From: an uncultured Acetatifactor sp.
GTDB taxonomy: Bacteria > Bacillota > Clostridia > Lachnospirales > Lachnospiraceae
NCBI GenBank assembly: GCA_934433135.1
Contig: CAKRZO010000018.1
Coordinates: forward strand, 1-64,000
DNA: 64,000 nucleotides
Direction of reading: 5' to 3'
The notes below the pieces were generated by a model, which saw nothing but the letters and a program-made list of their open reading frames with translations, was not told where the DNA came from and made no database searches. Position numbers and translations under genes: made by a program. This document shows positions 9,019 through 16,376 of the stretch, in pieces; the first letter of the stretch is position 1, and each line of letters starts with the position of its first letter.

Positions 9019-10404
9019 CTACACCATCTGATCCAGCGCCGGTATCATAATCATCAATAGGATAATTCCCAGTATAATAATCATGGGAATCAAAAGTCCT
9101 GAGGAGGCTTCCTCTCCTTTTCGCCGGATGCGGTCCAGTTGTTCATCGGATGCATGCTGTGCTTCCATCTTTAACCAGCTCAGAAGGTCTGCACTGCCTT
9201 TTGACAACTCCCGGTTTAATATGGTTCCCAGTCGTACATACTCCGCAACTGCACTTCTGTAGCCCAATCTTTCATAGGCACGCCCCTCCGGCACACCGGA
9301 CTGTATCTCTCTGCAGGCAGTCAGTATTTCCTCATAGATCTCCATACCGTCCCGTCGCCCAGTATTTTCCCGCCTGTAAGTCTCGCCGATCCGGAAAAAG
9401 GCCCCTCTTATCGTAGCTCCCGCTCCCAGATACAATTCCAGTTTTTCCAAAATCAACGGATAGGAATCCCGGATTCGTTCTTTTCTCTTTTTCCATTTCT
9501 GCATAAGATCGATATCTTTTAAGAAAAAACTGCCTCCGGCCGCAGCGACTGTAAGAAGAAAAAGAAGTGTGCTATTATCTTCTTTTTCCAGCTTCCAGGA
9601 TATTTTTTCACCATTCCAGGATTCCGGCAGTTCCCACTCTTCTTTTGTCTTCTGCTCTTCCTGACTTTTGATAAGTTCTTCTTCCAGCATCCGGTATCTT
9701 TTCTCTTCTTCCGACAAAAGAGGCGGCTTTACCGTAACTTCCACCGTATGTTCCCATTCCAGCGTATCATAGCTGACCAGAGCTGTGAGTATAACATCCT
9801 CTTTTCCTTCTTTCAGCGGCTCTACCTGTCCATCCTGCCGAATGATCCACGGCTTACTGCTGCTCCAACTGACCCAAAAAGGATATCCTTCCAGAATTTC
9901 CGGCAGATTAAGATTTCCTCTTACCTCCTGCAATGACCGGTTATCCGCCGTCATTATTCTCTTTACTTCTTCAAAAAACTCTGCTTCCTTTTCCTGTGCC
10001 AGCTCTTCTTCCCACACTTTTTCCTGCATCCGGATCTGGTACGTTCCGATCGTCTCTTTTCCCCGCTGCGCCTTTAGTGTAAGCTCCCGCTCCCCTTGCC
10101 CGTATTCCTGTCTGACGATGCTGTTGCCAGTGCTTTCCTGCTGTAAAAAAAGCTGTAACTTTACCATCCCCGCAAGCATACTTCCCAATAACAGAATCAG
10201 TGCCATCCAGGCGATTTTTTCCTGATAATAGTCCTCCAGCAGCTGTTCTGCCTGTTCTCCCGGGCAAAGCACTTGCAACTGTTTCAGAAGCTTATCGCAC
10301 TTTCCGCTCTCCTTTAACTTTTTCGTTAATCCGGTTTTGCGGCAGACAACCTTTCCTATCTTCCGGAAAAGGGGCGGAAGATTTGTCTTCTTTTCACAAT
10401 CCAT
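9019..10404 (-). CDS. TadC-like type II secretion F-family membrane protein with large insert
   Basis: A 461-aa inner-membrane platform protein. The C-terminal part (about residues 300-461) matches TadC: a cytoplasmic helical T2SSF domain with ECREIQSG-like features (CREIQSGVPEGRAYERLG) and a final membrane helix. Upstream are two further membrane helices near 64-85 and 280-297 enclosing about 190 residues that look extracytoplasmic and beta-rich. Typical TadC proteins are near 300 residues, so this insert is unusual. The gene follows tadB after 39 nt. Confidence 0.75.
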   Translation of the reverse strand: MDCEKKTNLPPLFRKIGKVVCRKTGLTKKLKESGKCDKLLKQLQVLCPGEQAEQLLEDYYQEKIAWMALILLLGSMLAGMVKLQLFLQQESTGNSIVRQEYGQGERELTLKAQRGKETIGTYQIRMQEKVWEEELAQEKEAEFFEEVKRIMTADNRSLQEVRGNLNLPEILEGYPFWVSWSSSKPWIIRQDGQVEPLKEGKEDVILTALVSYDTLEWEHTVEVTVKPPLLSEEEKRYRMLEEELIKSQEEQKTKEEWELPESWNGEKISWKLEKEDNSTLLFLLTVAAAGGSFFLKDIDLMQKWKKRKERIRDSYPLILEKLELYLGAGATIRGAFFRIGETYRRENTGRRDGMEIYEEILTACREIQSGVPEGRAYERLGYRSAVAEYVRLGTILNRELSKGSADLLSWLKMEAQHASDEQLDRIRRKGEEASSGLLIPMIIILGIILLMIMIPALDQMV

Positions 10405-10443
10405 TTTTTATTTCTCCGTTTTTTTATCTTCTTTGTCGAAGTT

Positions 10444-11328
10444 CTAGTTTCTCCACATTTTCATCTCCTGTTCCAGAATCCGCTCTCCAAGAAGATAAGC
10501 TCCCACATACGCCGCCATGCAGCCGCTCATAATGCCGATTCCGCGCGGGTTGTAATAAAGGGAGTCAAAGAAACCTTTGTTTATCGCTTCCAGGTAACCG
10601 GCAATTAAGAAGGGCATCAGATTCATAACCTTCTGTTCCAGCTTTTTTCCGGCGGATTGTACCATGAGTTCTTCCTGAATACGCACTTTATTCTGAACCA
10701 TTCCCAAAAAAGCCTGAATCACCGCTTCCACATTTCCGCCGTTTCTCTTAGCCAGCCCGAACACTTCTGCAAATTCCCGAATAGACGGAACAGCACTCCG
10801 TTTCCCCAGATCCGCCAATAAAATCTCCAACGATCGATTCATCTGCAGTCCCCGTTTTAACAATACCAGTTCTTCTACAATAAACGAACGGCTTCCATGC
10901 AAAAGATTCATATCCCGGACACTTTCCAGAAAGGCATTTTCAATCGAATAGCCGGCTTCCATTGACGTCTTTACCGCCTGCAGGCAATCGCCGAACTGCA
11001 GCGTCAGCTTTCTTTGGTCTTCCAAGGCTTTTTTCCTGCTGTCCTTTTTGGTAAGCAAGGTGCCGGCTATAACGCAAACCGGGAAAAAAGCCGGAATGCT
11101 GCGGTAAAACAGCCAGGCAAAGCCGCCGGAAACCATACTGCACTTAACAGCCTGCAAGAAAATTTCTTTTCCGCTCCACTTATGCCTTTCATAGGTTCTT
11201 TCGCTGTTTCTTCCCGGATCCTTACGGTTGACCGGTATCTCTTTTTTCGCCCTTCCTTTTCGCGGTATGTCATGAATTTTCTCTTTCTTCTGCAAGAACC
11301 ATGCCTGCCATCTTAAGCTTCTTTTCAT
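10444..11328 (-). CDS. TadB-like type II secretion F-family membrane protein
   Basis: A 294-aa platform protein with two N-terminal membrane segments, a helical T2SSF domain (VKTSMEAGYSIENAFLES, RNGGNVEAVIQAFLG) and C-terminal membrane segments. In Tad systems TadB and TadC together form the inner-membrane base driven by the CpaF/TadA ATPase. The ATG at 11328 follows AGGA with 10-nt spacing and overlaps the ATPase gene by 59 nt. That long overlap is odd but a later start would remove part of the basic N-terminus without a better ribosome binding site. Confidence 0.78.
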   Translation of the reverse strand: MKRSLRWQAWFLQKKEKIHDIPRKGRAKKEIPVNRKDPGRNSERTYERHKWSGKEIFLQAVKCSMVSGGFAWLFYRSIPAFFPVCVIAGTLLTKKDSRKKALEDQRKLTLQFGDCLQAVKTSMEAGYSIENAFLESVRDMNLLHGSRSFIVEELVLLKRGLQMNRSLEILLADLGKRSAVPSIREFAEVFGLAKRNGGNVEAVIQAFLGMVQNKVRIQEELMVQSAGKKLEQKVMNLMPFLIAGYLEAINKGFFDSLYYNPRGIGIMSGCMAAYVGAYLLGERILEQEMKMWRN

Positions 11329-12520
11329 TTTTTAACATTCCTTTTTTGACCAGACTTCCCCGTACCTTACCGTCTTCATCCTGTCCTTCTTCCATAAATT
11401 CATAAAGGCAGTTTAAGCGGATTTCCTCTCCATCCATTCCGTCTACTTCCACAATTTCCAGCACCTTTCTGGACTGATCTCTGAGTTTTCCCAGATGAAC
11501 AATAATGTTGATGCCGCCGGTCAATTGCCTTCTGACTGCCGGCAGCGGAATTTCCATCCCCATCAAAATCATATTTTCCAGTCTGGCAAGCATATCGGCG
11601 GCACTGTTGGCATGTCCCGTGCTCATACTTCCTTCATGACCGGTGTTCATCGCCTGAATCATGTCAACCGTTTCCGCCCCTCTGACCTCACCCACGATAA
11701 TTCTGTCCGGGCGCATTCTTAAGGATGCCCGGATCAGACTGCGGATACTGATTTCCCGACAGCCTTCCGCCTGATTCTGTCTGGTCTCCAACCGAACCAG
11801 ATTCCGGATCCCCTGTATCTGCAGCTCTGCATTATCTTCTATTGTAATCACTCTTTCTCCGGGAGGAATAAAACCGGACAGAACATTTAAGAAGGTCGTC
11901 TTTCCGCTGCCGGTTCCTCCGCTGATGAAAATATTGTAGCGGCTTTTTACCAGCACTTTCAAAAATTCCGCAGCCTGTGCAGTTAAGGTTCCCCAGCGCA
12001 AAAGTTCTTCTATCGTAATTGGTTTTTCCGGGAAACGGCGGATTGTCAGAATCGGCCCGTTCAGCGCAACCGGTTTCATGACAATGTTGACTCTGGAACC
12101 GTTTTTCAGCCTTGCATCCACAATCGGCGAAGCTTCATTTACGGATCGGTTACAGTCGGCAACAATCTGCTGGATCACATCCAGAAGCTTTTCTTCCGAC
12201 TCAAACCGCCTGTCAAGTTCTTTCAAGTATCCGTTCTGCTCGACAAAAATAGGTGCGGTTCCATTAATCATAATTTCCGTGATACCGGGATCCTCCACAA
12301 ACATCTGCAGAATATCCAGCCGTCTTAATGAATTAAAGACTTCTCTGCTTAATCTGCTGCGGAAATCCGGCGGATACAGTTTCAGTTCCGCCTCCCCTAC
12401 AATCATTTCCTCTACCAATTCCTTTACTTCCGCATCCGACATGTCCTTGCTGTAATCCAGCCCGTCCAGAATTTTCTCTCGCAGTTCCTTCTTCCACTGT
12501 GCGGCGTCTTTCATCCGCAA
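11270..12520 (-). CDS. cpaF: CpaF/TadA-type secretion ATPase
   Basis: A 416-aa hexameric ATPase that powers Flp pilus assembly. Walker A is GGTGSGKTT, Walker B region is RPDRIIVGEVRGAE, and the His box GHEGSMSTGHANSAADMLARLE is complete. The N-terminal domain carries DPGITEIMINGTAPIFVEQ, the standard CpaF block. Motif quality is high, so identification is firm. It overlaps tadZ by 10 nt at its start and tadB by 59 nt at its end, so the three genes are tightly coupled. Confidence 0.93.
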   Translation of the reverse strand: MRMKDAAQWKKELREKILDGLDYSKDMSDAEVKELVEEMIVGEAELKLYPPDFRSRLSREVFNSLRRLDILQMFVEDPGITEIMINGTAPIFVEQNGYLKELDRRFESEEKLLDVIQQIVADCNRSVNEASPIVDARLKNGSRVNIVMKPVALNGPILTIRRFPEKPITIEELLRWGTLTAQAAEFLKVLVKSRYNIFISGGTGSGKTTFLNVLSGFIPPGERVITIEDNAELQIQGIRNLVRLETRQNQAEGCREISIRSLIRASLRMRPDRIIVGEVRGAETVDMIQAMNTGHEGSMSTGHANSAADMLARLENMILMGMEIPLPAVRRQLTGGINIIVHLGKLRDQSRKVLEIVEVDGMDGEEIRLNCLYEFMEEGQDEDGKVRGSLVKKGMLKNEKKLKMAGMVLAEERENS

Positions 12521-13527
12521 ATCTCCTTCACGTTTTTCCGGATATAATCAGCCAGTTCACTCTTGGTCAGCTGTTCCAGATTGCAGGGGATACTTTTAAA
12601 CTTCGGCAGTCTGCAGCATATGGTTTTTTCCAGAATATCCCCGTATTCACAAGCATTCATCAACTGTTCGTACTGCTGCATCTTGTACTTTGCCATAGGA
12701 TCCTCCCCGCCAATGGTATAAATGCAGCTGCACATTTTCAGAATCTCGAACAGCCCGTGAAGATTGTCGCTTAAATCCAGAATAACATATTCATATTCCC
12801 CGGATTCTCCGATTCTTTTTAACATATCCAGCCATTCCCCGGCGCTGACTTCCAACAGATTACTCCCCGCTCTGACCGGCGGTATGTAATCCATTTCCCC
12901 TTTTTTCTGCAGAATCGTCTGCATGCGCAGCAAGAATTTTTCCTGATCGGTATTCAAGAAAAAAATCAGATCGGTTAAATCTCTTGTCTGTACTTCCGGC
13001 AGTAATTCCGTAATACCGGCATAGTGCTCAAAATTCAGATAAAGAGTCCTCTTACTCTGCGCCATAATCTGTCCCAGTGTTAGGGCAAATGTCGTCTGCA
13101 GACAGCGCTTAACGGGAGAATACATCCCGATCAGTCTGGTATGGGATCCGCGAGATAACCTGGGAAGCGCCTTCTGCACTTCTTCCACATAAACTCCCAG
13201 AATTTCTTTGTATACATTTTCCGCTTCCTGGTATTTATTGATATTACGGATCTCCGGAAAACAAACTCTTCCGCTTTCATTTAAAAGAATCCGTTTTTCC
13301 TGCGGGTAATTCACAGTCAATGCTCTGACTTCCTCCGTATACGCATTTTCCGCAATCAGAACAAACGGAAATTCCGTCTCTTCCCGCTGCAGGGATTTTT
13401 TAAAATCCCCAATATCCGTATAGGCATAAACCTCCCAGGGTATTTCTTTGTGTGCCTGCAGAAATTCCGTCATATGCTGCGCATACTCCTCTTCTGTATC
13501 ACACAATACAAGCCTTACTCCTTTCAA
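12511..13527 (-). CDS. tadZ: TadZ/CpaE-like pilus localisation protein (divergent ParA/MinD fold)
   Basis: A 338-aa protein with an N-terminal receiver-like domain (residues 1-130) and a ParA/MinD-like domain. TadZ proteins place Tad machines at cell poles. The P-loop region reads YSPVKRCLQTTFALTLG: the Gly-Lys of the deviant Walker A motif is replaced by Leu-Gln, so ATP hydrolysis is doubtful. A Walker B-like strand, YVILDLSDN, is kept. The gene is the first of the Tad operon, 260 nt downstream of a good promoter. Confidence 0.78.
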   Translation of the reverse strand: MKGVRLVLCDTEEEYAQHMTEFLQAHKEIPWEVYAYTDIGDFKKSLQREETEFPFVLIAENAYTEEVRALTVNYPQEKRILLNESGRVCFPEIRNINKYQEAENVYKEILGVYVEEVQKALPRLSRGSHTRLIGMYSPVKRCLQTTFALTLGQIMAQSKRTLYLNFEHYAGITELLPEVQTRDLTDLIFFLNTDQEKFLLRMQTILQKKGEMDYIPPVRAGSNLLEVSAGEWLDMLKRIGESGEYEYVILDLSDNLHGLFEILKMCSCIYTIGGEDPMAKYKMQQYEQLMNACEYGDILEKTICCRLPKFKSIPCNLEQLTKSELADYIRKNVKEICG

Positions 13528-14130
13528 TAGCCACCTCCGATCCGGGCAGGCAGTTTTCTCGGAATGATTGCGCCTTCCGTAGCTTTTCTTTTCACACTTT
13601 TACTTTACTGCTTCTCATCCTGCTGCCTGCTGTCTTATTGCTGTTACAGTTCTTTCTCAGGATACTTTTACTGTATTGGAAATTCGGGCGGAACACGCCC
13701 TCTCAGAATAAATAAAGAACATCTCACGGTGTCTGCAAGACAAGAGTCCTATGTTTTTTGATGACCCTACACCTCTGACGTCTGTAAGGCTCATTATAAA
13801 CCGCTTTTGTCCGCCTGTCTATAGAAAAGTCCTAAAAAAAATAATTTCGTAAAAAAGTGACAATACTTTGTAGTTTTTCTTTTTGTGAAGTGCTCCGAGC
13901 CCAGGAAATACAAGGGTTTTTGCCTGCCAAATAAGTTCCGGGCACGGCATGCGCAAAATTTTGTAAATGCTGCATCCGGGCACGGTTACATTTACCTTTT
14001 CATAAATTATTTTCCAGAAATGGAATATTTTGTGAAAATGCGGTTTATACTCTTACTGTGAAACCTTTCTATGCAGAAAAAAGATTTATTGAAACGGGTG
14101 CGCACCAAGGCGCACGAAAGAGGTGTCGTT
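13528..14130. other. Intergenic region between Tad operon and DUF2508 gene
   Basis: About 600 nt between divergent units. It holds the Tad promoter and leader, and an 11-nt direct repeat TCCGGGCACGG at 13937-13947 and 13975-13985 (38-nt period) that could be an operator. A TATACT box at 14046-14051 may serve the DUF2508 gene but lacks a good -35. I could not match any known regulatory RNA. Confidence 0.5.
13793..13821 (-). promoter_or_regulatory. Probable promoter of the Tad pilus operon
   Basis: Minus strand: -35 TAGACA (13821-13816) and perfect -10 TATAAT (13798-13793), 17-nt spacer. Transcription would begin near 13786, leaving a leader of about 260 nt before tadZ. I recognise no riboswitch class in that leader. 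Confidence 0.65.
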
Positions 14131-14379
14131 ATGAGAATTATTTTCAGTCACAGGTTTTCCACCCCCGATGAACCGCTGGAAGATTACAAGCGTCCCAGTC
14201 TGCGGGAAGACATTGAAAAAACCCGCCAGGCGCTGGAAATTGCCTATGCGGGCTTTGATAATGCCGTGGATGCAGATATGATAGACTGCTATATTTATGA
14301 AATTAACGCCCTTTTAAAACGCTACCGGCACCTGTCGCAGCTTGCTGCCTCCTCCGAAAGGCTGTCCGGCATCTGCTAA
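14131..14379 (+). CDS. DUF2508 (YaaL-type) small protein
   Basis: An 82-aa protein. The segment ALEIAYAGFDNAVDADMIDCYIYEINALLKRYRHL matches the DUF2508/YaaL family, where the block around DxDLIDxYIYExNA is conserved. Its function is not established; YaaL sits near recR in Bacillus. The ATG at 14131 is preferred because GAGG lies 7 nt upstream; the frame opens 20 codons earlier without a site. It stands alone on the plus strand. Confidence 0.75.
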   Translation: MRIIFSHRFSTPDEPLEDYKRPSLREDIEKTRQALEIAYAGFDNAVDADMIDCYIYEINALLKRYRHLSQLAASSERLSGIC

Positions 14380-14419
14380 AAACGTAACCGTTTAGACAAG
14401 AACACTTGTCTGAACGGTT
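14377..14419 (-). terminator. Rho-independent terminator of glgB
   Basis: A 15-bp stem (arms 14386-14400 and 14405-14419, one G-U pair) with loop AACA, directly after the glgB stop. On the minus strand the stem is followed by CGTTTTTA. On the plus strand the downstream side is A-rich, so it terminates mainly glgB transcription. Confidence 0.8.
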
Positions 14420-14420
14420 A

Positions 14421-16337
14421 TTAAAAAGCAAAAATTGCCGCGCCGTATGGCGGAAGGTCAAAACTTATGGAAAATTCCTTTCCGCAGCATGGCTTTTTCA
14501 CCGCCTGAATTTCTTCCGGAATCCGCCTTTTCCCGCCGCCGAAACGTTCTTCGTCGCTGTTAAGGATCAGGCGGTATTTTTTGCATTTCGGGACACCCAC
14601 CTGATATTCTTTCCACTCTACCGGAGTCATGTTGATTACAAACAGCAGCTGATTTCTGCATCCCGGCGCCTTACGGACAAAGGAATATACGCTGTGGTCC
14701 GCATCATCGGCATTCATCCATTCGAAACCTTCCCAACTGTCATCTGCCTCATGAAAGCTGCGGTATTTTCGATACAATCCAAGCAGTTCCTTTACAAATT
14801 CCTGTATGCCTCTATTTTGCCTGTTCGCCAAAAGATACCAATCCAGCTCTCTTTTTTCACTCCACTCTCTTTCCTGGGCAAACTCCTGTCCCATAAACAG
14901 AAGCTTCTTCCCGCTGTGACCGAACATAAAGGCATAAGCCGCCCGCAGATTGGCATATTTTTTTTCCGCGGATCCCGGCATTTTATTTACCATGGAACAT
15001 TTCAGATGTACTACCTCATCATGTGACAACGGAAGGATGTACTTTTCGCTTTCATTATAACTCATGGCAAAAGTCATCAGATGGTGGCAGCTTTTTCTGT
15101 AAATGGGGTCCTTTTTCATATATTCGCAAAAATCGTGCATCCAGCCCATATTCCATTTATAGGAAAAACCAAGACCGTTATCCTCAACACGCCCTGTTAC
15201 CTGCGGCCAGGCAGTGGATTCTTCCGCAATGGTAAGAAATCCCGGGCTCGTTCCCCGGACAACTGAATTCATATGACGGAAAAACTCAATGGCATCCAGA
15301 TTCTTATTTTCGCCGAAACGATTGGGCACCCACTGTCCTTCTTTTCGCCCGTAATCCAGATAAAGCATAGACGCAACTGCATCCACGCGAATCCCGTCCA
15401 CATGGAATTCTTTCATCCAATATAAAACATTTGCAATAAGGAAGTTCTTCACTTCCGGTTTCCCATAGTGGAATATTTTCGTTCCCCAGTCCGGGTGCTC
15501 TCCCAGCCGCGGATCCGGATGTTCAAAAACACACGCTCCGTCAAACCGTTCCAGACCGAAAGCATCCACGGCAAAGTGTGCCGGTACCCAGTCAAGAATC
15601 ACACCGATCCCGGCTTTGTGGAGTTCATTAATTAAAAACATGAAGTCTTCTCCGGAACCGTAGCGGGAAGTCGGTGCATAATATCCTGTCACCTGATATC
15701 CCCAGGAACCGTCAAAAGGATGTTCTGCAATCCCCATGAGCTCAATATGGGTGAATTTCATTTCCTTCAAATAAGGCACAATCCTGGCGGCAAACTCCCG
15801 GTAATTATAAAATCCGTCTTCTGTCTGTCCCGGATGTTTCATAAAAGAGCCGATATGGCACTCATAAATTGCCAACGGCTCTTTGTAAATATCCTTTTTA
15901 TCCCGGGCTGTCATCCATCTGCCGTCTTTCCACTCAAAATTCGAAAAATCGGCAACAACCGACGCCGTATCAGGGCGCAGCTGTGCCTGAGCGGCAAAGG
16001 GATCCGCCTTATACAGCTTCCGCCCGTCTGCCGTTGTAATCAAAAATTTGTACAGGTCATTTGCCTTCGCGCCCGGTACAAAAACAGTATAAACACCGCC
16101 GTCCCCTTGTTTTGTCATAGGATGTGCCGTTTCGCTCCATTCATTAAAGGTTCCCGTCACGTGCACCTGGGCCGCATGCGGTGCCCATACGCCGAAAAAA
16201 ACGCCGCTTTTCCCGTCCTCTTCCGACAAATGGGCCCCCAATTTTTTATAAATCTCATAATGGGTTCCCTGACCGAACAAATACGCATCTACTTCTGAAA
16301 AAAATACTTTTTCTCTCTTTTTTTCCTTTTTCGACAT
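14421..16337 (-). CDS. glgB: 1,4-alpha-glucan (glycogen) branching enzyme
   Basis: A 638-aa GH13 enzyme that makes alpha-1,6 branches in glycogen. An N-terminal CBM48 domain (VFFGVWAPHAAQVHVTGTFN) precedes the (beta/alpha)8 domain. Catalytic motifs are GIRVDAVASMLYLDY (nucleophile Asp), TIAEEST (acid/base Glu) and LSHDEVVH (third Asp). Length fits the family. The start at 16337 has GGAG six nt upstream; an ATG four codons earlier is weaker. The gene follows the TPR protein gene after 39 nt and is probably co-transcribed. No other glg gene is in the window. Confidence 0.93.
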   Translation of the reverse strand: MSKKEKKREKVFFSEVDAYLFGQGTHYEIYKKLGAHLSEEDGKSGVFFGVWAPHAAQVHVTGTFNEWSETAHPMTKQGDGGVYTVFVPGAKANDLYKFLITTADGRKLYKADPFAAQAQLRPDTASVVADFSNFEWKDGRWMTARDKKDIYKEPLAIYECHIGSFMKHPGQTEDGFYNYREFAARIVPYLKEMKFTHIELMGIAEHPFDGSWGYQVTGYYAPTSRYGSGEDFMFLINELHKAGIGVILDWVPAHFAVDAFGLERFDGACVFEHPDPRLGEHPDWGTKIFHYGKPEVKNFLIANVLYWMKEFHVDGIRVDAVASMLYLDYGRKEGQWVPNRFGENKNLDAIEFFRHMNSVVRGTSPGFLTIAEESTAWPQVTGRVEDNGLGFSYKWNMGWMHDFCEYMKKDPIYRKSCHHLMTFAMSYNESEKYILPLSHDEVVHLKCSMVNKMPGSAEKKYANLRAAYAFMFGHSGKKLLFMGQEFAQEREWSEKRELDWYLLANRQNRGIQEFVKELLGLYRKYRSFHEADDSWEGFEWMNADDADHSVYSFVRKAPGCRNQLLFVINMTPVEWKEYQVGVPKCKKYRLILNSDEERFGGGKRRIPEEIQAVKKPCCGKEFSISFDLPPYGAAIFAF

Positions 16338-16376
16338 AACAATCTCCATTCCGCAGACGCCTTAGGCTTTCTGCGC

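Noticed and set aside
13528..13786. Riboswitch in the 260-nt Tad leader
   Set aside because: I looked for c-di-GMP-type and other known motifs and found none that fit.
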